Origin: Chloroflexota bacterium
Lineage (GTDB): Bacteria; Chloroflexota; Anaerolineae; Anaerolineales; E44-bin32
Assembly (NCBI GenBank): GCA_022561215.1
Contig: JADFRQ010000028.1
Coordinates: 1-34,376, forward strand
DNA: 34,376 bases
Reading direction: 5' to 3'
Of this stretch, positions 1-8,377 are shown in pieces. The notes beneath the pieces are model-generated. The model was not told the origin of the DNA. It saw nothing but the letters and a program-made list of their open reading frames with translations, and did not search any database. Position 1 is the first letter of the stretch; each line of letters starts with the position of its first letter. The position numbers were made by a program, and so were the translations under genes.

Positions 1-398
1 TAAGCTTCGGTGAGGCCATCGGCCGCCAGGTTCACATGGGATAGGTTCGTCGTCCCAAAGAGCACATCGCCTTGCGGGTTTTCTGACTCCGCCCGGATGC
101 GCTCGAGCGCTTCACCACTGCTCATATCAAGGCAGGTGACTTCCACGCCGTATTGCGCCTTAAAGGTCTCGAAAATAACTTGAAGTTTGTCGGGATCGAA
201 GAGACAGGCGTAGAGTGTTAATTGCCCGCCGATGGGGGTGGGAGTGACCTCCACGATAACCTCGACTTCGACCTCCACAGGTACCTCAACCTCAACAATC
301 ACTTCGACGGTTTCAACAATGGGCTCTGGTGCGCAAGCAGCCAAAATGAGGCTGCCTGCAAGCAACAGAAGGACGGGTGCTACTTTTAACGATTTCAT
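1..398 (-). CDS. ABC transporter extracellular solute-binding lipoprotein, N-terminal part
   Basis: This gene runs off the left edge; about 132 residues are visible, starting at the ATG at 398. A strong AGGAGG lies just upstream (about 403-409). The N-terminus is a lipoprotein signal: a hydrophobic stretch ends in the lipobox LAAC with the lipidated Cys at residue 22. A Val/Glu-rich spacer (repeats of VEV) follows, as is common in Chloroflexota binding proteins. The mature part starts GGQLTLYACL and contains SSGEALERIRAE and a GDVLFG stretch. These resemble the SBP_bac_6 group (iron(III), 2-aminoethylphosphonate or hexose-phosphate binders). It is the last visible gene of the inositol cluster and is on the same strand, so it may supply a substrate of the pathway, but ligand identity cannot be read from the sequence. 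The permease and ATPase would lie outside the window. Confidence 0.85.
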   Translation of the reverse strand, partial: MKSLKVAPVLLLLAGSLILAACAPEPIVETVEVIVEVEVPVEVEVEVIVEVTPTPIGGQLTLYACLFDPDKLQVIFETFKAQYGVEVTCLDMSSGEALERIRAESENPQGDVLFGTTNLSHVNLAADGLTEA

Positions 399-511
399 AT
401 TTCCCCTCCTCTTTGGAGATTAATTGGATGCGGCAATGGATAAATCGTGAGTATTGGACCCAGCACACCTCCCTTCATACCCAAAAATGGGCATCCGGTT
501 TTATCAACGAT

Positions 512-534
512 GAGTTTCCTCAGGCTTGAGGAAA
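512..534 (-). terminator. Hairpin between epimerase gene and binding-protein gene
   Basis: An 8-bp perfect stem (TTTCCTCA / TGAGGAAA) with a 4-nt loop lies at 515-534. An alternative, mutually exclusive stem (CAGGCTT / AAGCCTG) spans about 521-539. It sits 30 nt past the stop of the epimerase gene on the minus strand and before the binding-protein gene. No clear U-tract follows, so it may be a processing or attenuation structure rather than a full terminator. Confidence 0.4.
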
Positions 535-564
535 GCCTGTGCGAAAATTCTTGTGCGCGACCAA

Positions 565-1515
565 TTATGCCGCGCTGCGAAGAATATTTTGCTCCAGGAA
601 ACGGATGCTCTTGCGAATACCCTCTTCTGAACTGATGAGCATATCTTCGTGCTCAATACTAAGTGTACCGTTATATCCTACAATCCGAAGAGTACTGATG
701 AAGTTACGCCAAAAAGATTCGCCGTGCCCATACCCTAATGTTACATACTCCCAGGAACGTATCCCAGGTTCAACCATGGGGCGTGTGTCAAGCGCGCCGT
801 TCAACGCCATTTCTTGCGCGTTGATGCGCGTATCCTTGGCATGCACGTGAAATATACCACCTTGGCCTAATGCTTTCACAACGACCACGGGATCCATGCC
901 TTGAAAGAATAAGTGACTGGGATCTAGGTTTGCTCCGACAACCTCCGCACCGCAGAGTTCTCTCAGGCGCAGTAAAGTACGAGTATTATATACCGCTTGG
1001 CCGGGATGCATCTCGATGGCAATCCTTACGCTGTTCGCGCGTGCCAGCTCGGCGGCTTCCTTCCAGAAGGGCGAAATTTCCTCTTCCCACTGGCGTTCGA
1101 GAAGTTCGACATACTCGCGCTGCCAGGTGCAGGTCACCCAGTTCGGGTAACCGCCTCCCTGCAGGTCGCCCGGGCATCCACTCATCGTGACGACCGTGTC
1201 GATCCCCAAGAGGCCGGCAACCTTGACCGTTTTCGTGAAAACTGCTTGCGATCCATCACGGCGCCCCGGATCTGGATCAAGCAGATTGCCATTGCAGTTC
1301 AATGCACTGAGTGTCAATCCACGCTCGGCAATGGCACCTAAAAATTGTTCGCGGGCTGTTTTGCTGTCCAGAAGTTCATCGAGGTTGCAGTGCGGTGCGG
1401 GAGAAAAATTTCCGGTTCCGATCTCGACCGTCTCGATCCCTTCCGCGACTGCCCAATCCAAGGCCTGCTCGAAATTCAAATTGCTAAGCGCGTCGGAATA
1501 CAAACCGATTTTCAT
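565..1515 (-). CDS. Sugar phosphate isomerase/epimerase (xylose isomerase-like TIM barrel)
   Basis: This 316-residue protein is of the AP-endonuclease-2/xylose-isomerase-like TIM barrel family. Likely metal ligands are visible at the usual places: E168 in IAIEMHPGQ, D198 and H201 in NLDPSHL, H223/H225 in FHVHAKD, and E288 in LSIEHED. Members of this family in inositol clusters act as inosose isomerases (IolI) or inosose dehydratases (IolE) or on related keto-sugars. Because a distinct IolE-like gene lies upstream in the same cluster, an isomerase/epimerase role is more likely. The start ATG overlaps the stop of the preceding dehydrogenase gene (ATGA), so the two are translationally coupled; an AAGGA is placed just upstream. 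The exact substrate is unknown. Confidence 0.85.
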   Translation of the reverse strand: MKIGLYSDALSNLNFEQALDWAVAEGIETVEIGTGNFSPAPHCNLDELLDSKTAREQFLGAIAERGLTLSALNCNGNLLDPDPGRRDGSQAVFTKTVKVAGLLGIDTVVTMSGCPGDLQGGGYPNWVTCTWQREYVELLERQWEEEISPFWKEAAELARANSVRIAIEMHPGQAVYNTRTLLRLRELCGAEVVGANLDPSHLFFQGMDPVVVVKALGQGGIFHVHAKDTRINAQEMALNGALDTRPMVEPGIRSWEYVTLGYGHGESFWRNFISTLRIVGYNGTLSIEHEDMLISSEEGIRKSIRFLEQNILRSAA

Positions 1516-2682
1516 AATTCAGGTTCCTTCCCGTCTCTCAGCCCAAGAATCTTTCGGCGCACAAGCGGACTGTGCTCCCAAAAATTAAGTTCGCGTATTC
1601 CCTTAACCCCCTGGCTGAAGACTGGGTCCTTTGAATCCAGCGGCAAGCTTACAACCTGACCCATTGCTGCCGAGGCATAGGCCGCGAGTGCGGCCTCCAA
1701 AATCCGTAACCCATCTTGCGCAGGAGCTCGTGGTTCCCTATTCGCGAGGACGGCCTCGGCAAAATCCTGATGAACTTCCCGAAAGGGTTCTGCATTCGGC
1801 TGACTTTCTGGGGGAGGGATGTGCTGGACATCATCCTGGGTGATCACCACAAATTGATCGAGCTTGTCGAAGGGTTCCGTGGAATAGTTTTTGTAAAAAG
1901 CCATAATGCGACCTTCCGAGCCAGTGATTTCAACACCACCAGGCCCGTGACCCCAGCCCAGATTAACCGAGGCATAGGCGTTTTCGAAATACAAATGGAT
2001 CAGGGCGAGATCTTCGATCGGCTCACCGGGATAACCAAGATTGTCGATCACCGCGCTCACCGCCTGGATCTCAGCTCCAATAAGGAATTCCGCGACATAA
2101 AGCACATGGATCATGTCCATCAGGATGCCCCCACCGGCTTCCCGAAGATCATGCCGCCACTGCGGCCGGTAGTCTGCATGTCCAGGGTAAATCGGCCACG
2201 CCCAGAAAATTAAGGGTGATATGTCTGGGGGCGCCAATGATCCCCTTGGCGATCTTTTCCCTCAGCAGCACATATTCTGAAAAATAGAGGTAATTGTGCA
2301 CCATGCCATACTTGAGCTTGTGGGCAGCCGCAACGCGGATGAGCCGCTTGCCAGCGGACGGCTCGGTTGCCATCGGCTTCTCGCTGAGCACGGATAAGCC
2401 CGAGCGGAAGGCATGCTCGATAATTGGCTCGCGCAGGGAAGGGGGAACGGCGACAAGCACATAGTCCAAATCGGCCTGGTCGAACATCGCCGAATGGGAT
2501 GAAAACGCCGCTTGCTCACCAAGCTCGAGGATCGCAAGCACTTCTTCGACACGCGCGCGCAGCGGATCGGCTACGGCAACAACCCTGCTGGCGGGATGTT
2601 TGTGTAGGGCCGGTGCGTGCGCTCGAACCACAACATTGCCACAGCCCACGATACCCACTCGGAGTGGAAGCTCGTGATTCAT
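1512..2682 (-). pseudogene. Gfo/Idh/MocA family dehydrogenase, split by a single frameshift
   Basis: Two overlapping frames together make one NAD(P)-dependent sugar dehydrogenase of about 390 residues. The N-terminal part (from ATG 2682, after a GGAGAGG) has the Rossmann start RVGIVGCGN and the EKP signature at E101-K102-P103 (VLSEKPMATEP). The C-terminal part, in the +1 frame, carries HADYRPQWRHD and GGGILMDMIHVLYVAE, where the catalytic Asp and His are expected. The join is near 2190-2205: dropping one base at about 2195-2198 would read NFLG followed by WPIYPGHADYR. Either the gene is newly inactivated or there is one extra base in the assembly; the downstream frame is intact to its stop and still couples to the next gene, which favours an assembly error or a very recent mutation. 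Role: probably a second inositol or inosose/keto-sugar dehydrogenase alongside IolG. Confidence 0.8.
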
Positions 2683-2708
2683 AAATGGCCTCTCCGTTTC
2701 AACATGCC

Positions 2709-3740
2709 CTAGTTCGCTCGATCGACCTCCTGCAGTCGAACCGGTCGTTTTTCCTCATAGGAGCGTATCGCTGCCAGGCCCATCACGACGGGGATGCGTC
2801 CATCGATCCCGGTAACTTCGGGGGTTGTATCATTCAGCACGCAATCGACGAAGGATTGCAGCTCGGCGATATAGGATGCGGTGTATCGTTCAAGGAAGAA
2901 ATAAAGCGGCAGGGGGCCGTGGACACCTTCTGTGTTGCTGTAGAGGTGCCGATCCGGGGTTTCATTTCCGGCGCTGAGCAGGCCTTGCGATCCAAACACT
3001 TCGATACGTTGATCGTAGCCGTATACTGCTTTGCGGCTGTTATCGATCGCGCCAATGACGCCGTTCTCAAAATGCAGGGTGATGAGCGTCGTATCGAGGT
3101 CGCCCAGCTCACCGATCTTCGGGTCGACCAATACCGCGCCGGCAGCATAAATCTGGGTGACCTCGCTGCCGATTAAATAACGCGCCATGTCGAAATCATG
3201 GATCGTCATATCGAGAAAGATGCCCCCGGAAACTTTCAAATAGTCGAGTGGAAGGGGCTCCGGATCGCGGCTGGTGATGCGCAGAATGTGCGGATCTCCA
3301 ATTTTTCCATCGGCAATCATTTCACGCACACGACGGAAACCTGGATCAAAACGCCGGTTAAAACCGATCTGCAGCTTGACGTTCGCCTCCTCAACGGCTT
3401 GCAGCGCTTGATCAATGCGGGCGAGATCGAAGTCGATCGGTTTTTCACAAAAAATGTGTTTTCCAGCAGCGGCAGAATCTCGAATCATCTGCGTATGTGT
3501 GGCGGTCGCCGAGCAAATAACGACGGCATCAATCGAGGCATCATCCAAAAGCTCCTGGTGATTTTTGGTGATCAACGGTACCGCAAACTGTGCTCCAATT
3601 TGCTCTGCCGCCTGCAGGTTAATATCGGCGATGGCGCCCACCTCAGCATTGGGGATGCGCGTAACAATATTCTGGGCATGAATGTTGCCAATGCGCCCGG
3701 CGCCAATTACGCCGATCTTGAGGGGACCTTTTTTGTCCAT
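2709..3740 (-). CDS. iolG: myo-inositol 2-dehydrogenase (IolG)
   Basis: IolG oxidises myo-inositol to 2-keto-myo-inositol (scyllo-inosose) with NAD+, the first step of the pathway. This 343-residue protein has the usual length. The Rossmann motif is at residues 10-18 (GVIGAGRIG). The EKP motif has the catalytic lysine K100 (HIFCEKPIDFD), and D177 and H181 in GIFLDMTIHDFDMARYL complete the Lys-Asp-His set known for this family. The sequence FNRRFDPGFRRV is also typical of inositol dehydrogenases. It starts at ATG 3740 behind an AAGGAG at normal spacing. A 26-nt gap separates it from the second dehydrogenase gene. It is set apart from iolE by about 330 nt with hairpins and a repeat, so it may have its own promoter or be separately processed. 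Related Gfo/Idh/MocA enzymes can use other inositol isomers. Confidence 0.9.
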   Translation of the reverse strand: MDKKGPLKIGVIGAGRIGNIHAQNIVTRIPNAEVGAIADINLQAAEQIGAQFAVPLITKNHQELLDDASIDAVVICSATATHTQMIRDSAAAGKHIFCEKPIDFDLARIDQALQAVEEANVKLQIGFNRRFDPGFRRVREMIADGKIGDPHILRITSRDPEPLPLDYLKVSGGIFLDMTIHDFDMARYLIGSEVTQIYAAGAVLVDPKIGELGDLDTTLITLHFENGVIGAIDNSRKAVYGYDQRIEVFGSQGLLSAGNETPDRHLYSNTEGVHGPLPLYFFLERYTASYIAELQSFVDCVLNDTTPEVTGIDGRIPVVMGLAAIRSYEEKRPVRLQEVDRAN

Positions 3741-3906
3741 TAATCATCTCCTTGGATCATTGCAGGAGAATACGATATTTCCTGCAAGTGATCGAGAGCA
3801 ATTAAATTTCTTTTTGGAAAACCCAATGCATCCCCCATGAAATCTGATAAGAAGTGGCGGCCCAATAGCGCTCTCTTGTGATGTTCTCTCTTCAGAAACA
3901 GCCGCA

Positions 3907-4017
3907 GGGGCGACTGGCGACGAGCTTCAGCTCGCGTTGCCCTTACACCTGAGGGAATTGCCGAATATCTTTAAGAAGTCACCAATAGTAGATCTGATAA
4001 ACCTTTTGTGACACCCC
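3907..4017. mobile_element. MITE-like repeat, copy A (core hairpin and right end)
   Basis: The core at 3907-3942 is an imperfect palindrome around CGAGC-TTCA-GCTCG. It is followed by TTACACCTG and, about 50 nt on, by the end motif CCTTTTGTGACACCCCC (4002-4017). The same order of core, flank (ACCTG) and CTTTTGnGACA end recurs near 21990 and 29810. The left end of this copy is not recognisable. It lies in the gap between iolE and iolG. No transposase is present. Confidence 0.6.
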
Positions 4018-4032
4018 CGGCTTTAGAAAGCT

Positions 4033-4053
4033 GCATTAGCCAGCGGCTAATGC
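4033..4053. repeat. Perfect hairpin, 9-bp stem, first of a tandem pair
   Basis: GCATTAGCC (4033-4041), loop AGC, GGCTAATGC (4045-4053). It lies just past the iolE stop. Its inner part, TTAGCC-NNN-GGCTAA, is identical to that of the neighbouring hairpin, so both belong to one palindromic repeat type resembling REP elements. No U-run follows on the minus strand. It probably stabilises or ends the iolBCDAE transcript. Confidence 0.7.
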
Positions 4054-4054
4054 C

Positions 4055-4081
4055 CCTCCTTTAGCCGGAGGCTAAAGGAGG
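4055..4081. repeat. Perfect hairpin, 12-bp stem, overlapping the iolE stop codon
   Basis: CCTCCTTTAGCC (4055-4066), loop GGA, GGCTAAAGGAGG (4070-4081). The iolE stop codon (TAG, minus strand, 4072-4074) lies inside the stem, so the last codons of iolE are part of the structure. It stands one base away from the 4033-4053 hairpin and shares its TTAGCC/GGCTAA inner stem. It is likely a transcript-end or mRNA-protecting element. Confidence 0.75.
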
Positions 4082-4974
4082 CCTAGGCTGCGAAGGTAGT
4101 TGCGATTCCTCAGCGCGCTTTCTTTCGGTGTTCCCATGCCCGGCAGCACATCTTGTTCGACGACGATCCAACGTTCGAAACCCACATCCTGCAGGGCTTC
4201 GATCACGGCCGGAAAATCAATTTCACCTTTTCCCAGCTCGCAGAAAATACCTTCCTTTACGGATTGAAAATAGTCCCATCCTTTGCTGCGAGATCGGGCC
4301 GCAATTTCTGGCTGTGAATCTTTGAAATGGACGTGCCAGATTCTGTGCGCATACGTCTCAACGGCGACTACGGGATCCCCGCCCCCAAAACGATAGTGAC
4401 CGGTATCGAGACACAAGCCGACACGAGTCGCGTCGGTAAGGCTTAAGAGCATCTCAACCTCTGCCGGCGTCTCAACATAACCGGCGCAGTGATGGTGGAA
4501 GACCAGCCTCAACTGTGTCTCAGCATACACTGCCTCAGCAATACTCGAGACGCCCTCCGCAAAAACCTTCCATTGTCCTTCTGTTAACCCGTGTTCCGGT
4601 TTGATGCGGCCGGCGTTGTTGGTCCTCTCCGCTACCGACCCATTATTGTCGGCAAGGACGATTAAGGCGTTTTCCCCGCCCACTTCCGCCAACAAGCGCG
4701 CCATGCGCAAAGCGGTCGTTTCGCCGACGTTGTGAGCACTTCGATCTACCAGGGTAACGGGGACAAAGCCCCCAACAAGCTCCAAACCCCGAGACTGAAG
4801 TTGGCGCTTAAGCTCTGCAGGCTCGGTGGGCATGAAGCCCCAATCCCCTAACTCCGTACCCGAATATCCGGTTTCTTGAATCTCATCCAACACCTGGCCG
4901 TAGAGCAGAGTTTCACCCTGCAGCTCAAACTCAAGCACGCCCCAGGAAACGGGGGCATTGGCGATTTTCAGCAT
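4072..4974 (-). CDS. iolE: Inosose dehydratase (IolE-like)
   Basis: IolE removes water from 2-keto-myo-inositol to give 3D-(3,5/4)-trihydroxycyclohexane-1,2-dione, the IolD substrate. This protein of 300 residues matches the family length (about 300). The start IANAPVSWG is typical of IolE-like TIM barrels; the likely metal and substrate residues lie in FHHHCAGYVE (about 159-168), GLCLDTGHYRFGG (about 186-198), HVHFKDS (about 214-220) and VVEQDV (about 271-276). I chose the ATG at 4974 because GAGGGG sits five bases upstream; a GTG two codons earlier overlaps that site. The gene follows iolA by about 10 nt. Its stop lies inside a strong hairpin. A related inosose isomerase activity cannot be excluded by sequence alone, but its place in the operon supports IolE. 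Confidence 0.87.
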   Translation of the reverse strand: MLKIANAPVSWGVLEFELQGETLLYGQVLDEIQETGYSGTELGDWGFMPTEPAELKRQLQSRGLELVGGFVPVTLVDRSAHNVGETTALRMARLLAEVGGENALIVLADNNGSVAERTNNAGRIKPEHGLTEGQWKVFAEGVSSIAEAVYAETQLRLVFHHHCAGYVETPAEVEMLLSLTDATRVGLCLDTGHYRFGGGDPVVAVETYAHRIWHVHFKDSQPEIAARSRSKGWDYFQSVKEGIFCELGKGEIDFPAVIEALQDVGFERWIVVEQDVLPGMGTPKESALRNRNYLRSLGLL

Positions 4975-4984
4975 GCGCACCCCT

Positions 4985-6454
4985 CTAAAATTTACGCTCC
5001 CATTCCTTTGGCCAGCGTTCGATGACTACTTTTTTCTGTGTATAAAACTCAACTGCATCACGACCCTGACCATGCATTACGCCGAAAAAGCTCTGCCGCC
5101 AACCGCTGAAAGGAAAAAATGCCATCGGCGCGGCGACGCCAATGTTGATGCCTATATTGCCTGCCTGAGCTTCATAGCGAAATTTACGCGCCGCAGCGCC
5201 GTTGGTGGTGAACAAACTGGCCATGTTCCCATAATCACCGCTATTCACCAACGCGATGGCATCATCGATGGTCTCTACATCGATCAAGCTCAACACCGGG
5301 CCAAAGATTTCCGTTTTAAATAGCTCGCCCTCCGCAGGCACATTCCCCAGGATGGTCGGCCCGATAAAGTTGCCATTTTCAAAACCAGGGATCGATGGCT
5401 TGCGACCATCGATTAATATTCTTGCGCCCTCCGCTTCTCCCAAAGTGATCAGCTCCTCGATGCGGTTCTTGCTTTCCGGCGTAATAACAGGGCCCATATT
5501 GACACCCTCCTCCAGCCCATAACCCACGATGCGCTCGGAGGCCGCCTGAAGGATTGCATCCGTGAATTTGTTTTGATCTCCCCCCACTGTCACGGCAATG
5601 GAAGCCGCCAGGCAGCGTTGCCCGGCACTGCCGAAGGCGCTATCGGCCACGATGCGCGTCGCCGATTCAAGATCAGCGTCGGGAAGTACAATGATCGGGT
5701 TTTTGGCGCCTCCTTGAACCTGGGCCCGTTTTCCATTGGCCGTCGCCTTGGCGTAAACATACTTGGCAACGGCCGTCGAGCCCACAAAACTGATCGCTGA
5801 AATAATAGGGTGATCGAGGATGGCGTTCACGGCCTCGTTGGTGCCATTTACGAGATTGACCACTCCCCTGGGAAGTTCCACCGCTTCCAACATTTCAAAA
5901 ATCATCTTCATAGTCAGCGGGACTTTCTCCGAAGGTTTTACGAGATACGTGTTTCCGCAGGCAATGGCATAAGGCATAAACCAGAATGGGATCATGACTG
6001 GAAAGTTAAAAGGGCAAATAGCCGCACCGACACCAATCGGCTGGCGGATCATGAATTCGTCGATCCCACGCGCGATATCTTCCGAATTGTAACCCTGGAT
6101 CAATGTGGGAATCCCGCAGGCGACCTCCACGTTTTCGATTGCGCGGCGGATTTCTCCTCGAGATTCACCAAGGGTCTTTCCGTTCTCCATCGTGAGCGTA
6201 CGTGCCAGCTCCTCGTAGTTTTCCTCAAGCAAATTTTTGAGCTTAAAGAGATATTGCACGCGCTCCACTGCCGGCGTTCGTCTCCAATCATCAAATGCCG
6301 CCAATGCGGCTTGGGCCGCATCGTCAACTTCCTGCGCAGGAGAAAGCGGCGTCCGTGCCAGCACTTCCATGGTGGCGGGGTTCACGACGTCCACGTACTC
6401 GTTCGCCGCTGAATCGACCCATTTTCCATCGATAAAATTCTGAATTTTAATCAT
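4985..6454 (-). CDS. iolA: Methylmalonate-semialdehyde / malonate-semialdehyde dehydrogenase (IolA/MmsA)
   Basis: This CoA-acylating aldehyde dehydrogenase performs the last step of inositol breakdown, malonate semialdehyde to acetyl-CoA with NAD+. The 489-residue length is normal. The catalytic cysteine is C281 in [11 protein letters not shown] and the oxyanion Asn is N150 in CPFNFP. The site where most aldehyde dehydrogenases carry a general-base Glu reads [15 protein letters not shown], without that Glu, as known for the MmsA group. Its ATG directly abuts the iolD stop codon (no gap), with GGAG inside the end of iolD, so translation is coupled. A role in valine degradation is possible for the family, but the neighbours point to inositol. 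Confidence 0.93.
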   Translation of the reverse strand: MIKIQNFIDGKWVDSAANEYVDVVNPATMEVLARTPLSPAQEVDDAAQAALAAFDDWRRTPAVERVQYLFKLKNLLEENYEELARTLTMENGKTLGESRGEIRRAIENVEVACGIPTLIQGYNSEDIARGIDEFMIRQPIGVGAAICPFNFPVMIPFWFMPYAIACGNTYLVKPSEKVPLTMKMIFEMLEAVELPRGVVNLVNGTNEAVNAILDHPIISAISFVGSTAVAKYVYAKATANGKRAQVQGGAKNPIIVLPDADLESATRIVADSAFGSAGQRCLAASIAVTVGGDQNKFTDAILQAASERIVGYGLEEGVNMGPVITPESKNRIEELITLGEAEGARILIDGRKPSIPGFENGNFIGPTILGNVPAEGELFKTEIFGPVLSLIDVETIDDAIALVNSGDYGNMASLFTTNGAAARKFRYEAQAGNIGINIGVAAPMAFFPFSGWRQSFFGVMHGQGRDAVEFYTQKKVVIERWPKEWERKF

Positions 6455-8338
6455 TTATTCTGCTCCTATTGCATTGTTGCCGTAGTAGCGTTCCTTCTGT
6501 TTTGCAATTTGATATTCACGACGGGCAGCCTCAACGCCGGGATTCTGGGAAACTTCAGCGATGGGCACATCCCACCACGATTCATAACCCTCCACGCGCT
6601 GCTCGCGATCCGCTTCGATCACGACGACGGTTGTGTGTTCCTGTTTTTTTGCTTGCCTTAATGCAGTCTTCAGGGAGGGTAAATCCTGCGCCTCAAATAC
6701 TACGGCGCCTAAACTGCGCGCGTTGGCAGCAAAATCAACCGGCAGTTTCTCGCCATCAAGCTGACCCGTTTCCGGACTGCGATAGCGGTAGATTGTTCCG
6801 AACCCGTCACTGCCCACCGCTTCTGAAAGTCCCCCGATGCTTGCAAAGCCATAATTGTTGATCAATACGATTGTGAGCTTATAACCTTCCTGAATGGAGG
6901 TGACAATTTCGGAATTCATCATTAAATACGATCCGTCGCCGACCATAACGTAGACTTCGCGCTGCGGGTCAGCCATTTTAACCCCAAGTCCTCCGGCGAT
7001 CTCATACCCCATGCAGGAGTAGCCGTATTCGAGGTGATAACCTTTCGCATCGCGCGTGCGCCAGAGTTTGTGTAAGTCACCGGGCAGACCACCTGCGGCG
7101 CAGACGACGACATCCCTTGGATCGGAAGCCTCGTTTACCGCGCCGATCACTTCTCCCTGGCTGATCGGGGGGCCGTGCTCCAGATTGTAGATGCGGCTCA
7201 CTTCTGCATCCCATTCACGGTTCAGCTCGCCGGCGCGATTGCGATAGTCATCGTGCACTGCGTAATTACGGAGCTGCACAGCCAATTGCTGCAATGCTGC
7301 TCGCGCATCGGCGATGATCGGCAGCGCGGCATGTTTGTGGGCATCGAAAGAGGCAATGTTAATATTGATAAAGCGCACCTCGGGATGTTGGAAGGCAGTT
7401 TTCGACGCGGTCGTAAAGTCGCTATAACGCGTCCCGATGCCAATGATCAAATCTGCTTCTCGGGCAATAACATTGGCCCCCGGAGTTCCTGTCACACCAA
7501 TTGCCCCTAGTGCGAGGGGATGATCGTAGGCCAGCGATCCTTTGCCGGCCTGCGTCTCGGCGACCGGAATGCCCGTTTGTTCGGCGAACGCCGCTAGTGC
7601 ATCGCTCGCTTCACTGTAAATTACCCCGCCCCCGGCGATGATCAGCGGCGTTTTACTGGTACTGATCCATTCCTGGGCGCGCGACAAAAGTGCCTTATCC
7701 GGCAGGGGGCGCGGGATGGTCCAGACCCTTTTTGCAAAAAATTGCTCGGGATAATCGTAGGCCTCCGTCTGCACATCTTCCGGCAGTGCCAACGTAACCG
7801 CTCCCGTGTCCGCGGGAGATGTGAGAATGCGCAGCGCTTCCGGGAGGGAGGCGATCACCTGTTCGGGACGATTGATGCGGTCCCAATAGCGCGAGATCGG
7901 TCGAAAGCAATCATTCACGGAAATATCCTGGGAGCTGGGCAGCTCCAGTTGCTGCAGCACAGGAGCGACATTGCGGCGGGCAAAAGCGTCTCCCGGGAGG
8001 AGCAAAACAGGCAAGCGGTTGATGGTTGCCCCTGCCGCGGCCGTAAGCATGTTGGTTGCCCCAGGGCCGACCGATGATGTGCAGGCAAACGTGGCCAGGC
8101 GGTTGGTCATCTTCGCGTAAGCGGCAGCCGTGTGTACCATCGCCTGTTCGTTGCGCGCCAAATAGTAGCGAAAATCGGGGCTTTGCTGCAATGCCTCACC
8201 GATGCCGGCGACATTGCCATGCCCAAAAATACCAAAACAGCCCGCGAAAAAGAGGCTCTCCCTGCCATCGCGTTCGACGTATTGATTCTTGAGGAATTGA
8301 ATAATCGCCTGTGCCATGGTAAGGCGAATGGTTTTCAT
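6455..8338 (-). CDS. iolD: 3D-(3,5/4)-trihydroxycyclohexane-1,2-dione hydrolase (IolD)
   Basis: IolD is a thiamine-diphosphate enzyme that opens the inositol-derived ring to 5-deoxyglucuronate. At 627 residues it has the expected length and three-domain layout. The N-terminal Pyr domain has the cofactor-activating Glu E64 (ARNEQAMVH). A central domain has GGGVIYSEA and IIGIGTRYSDF. The PP domain carries the ThDP/Mg signature starting GDGSYLMMNSE (467 onward) and ending in NN (494-495). It sits between iolC (39-nt gap) and iolA (abutting). Acetolactate synthase-like enzymes share the fold, but the order of neighbours and length make IolD clear. Confidence 0.93.
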   Translation of the reverse strand: MKTIRLTMAQAIIQFLKNQYVERDGRESLFFAGCFGIFGHGNVAGIGEALQQSPDFRYYLARNEQAMVHTAAAYAKMTNRLATFACTSSVGPGATNMLTAAAGATINRLPVLLLPGDAFARRNVAPVLQQLELPSSQDISVNDCFRPISRYWDRINRPEQVIASLPEALRILTSPADTGAVTLALPEDVQTEAYDYPEQFFAKRVWTIPRPLPDKALLSRAQEWISTSKTPLIIAGGGVIYSEASDALAAFAEQTGIPVAETQAGKGSLAYDHPLALGAIGVTGTPGANVIAREADLIIGIGTRYSDFTTASKTAFQHPEVRFININIASFDAHKHAALPIIADARAALQQLAVQLRNYAVHDDYRNRAGELNREWDAEVSRIYNLEHGPPISQGEVIGAVNEASDPRDVVVCAAGGLPGDLHKLWRTRDAKGYHLEYGYSCMGYEIAGGLGVKMADPQREVYVMVGDGSYLMMNSEIVTSIQEGYKLTIVLINNYGFASIGGLSEAVGSDGFGTIYRYRSPETGQLDGEKLPVDFAANARSLGAVVFEAQDLPSLKTALRQAKKQEHTTVVVIEADREQRVEGYESWWDVPIAEVSQNPGVEAARREYQIAKQKERYYGNNAIGAE

Positions 8339-8377
8339 GTGCTAGCTCCTACGTCAAATTGATCGACTCAGCGGACA

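Noticed and set aside
232..423. Thr/Ser-rich open frame on the plus strand
   Set aside because: It is the antisense of the Val/Glu-rich spacer of the binding-protein lipoprotein; the repeats explain its composition.
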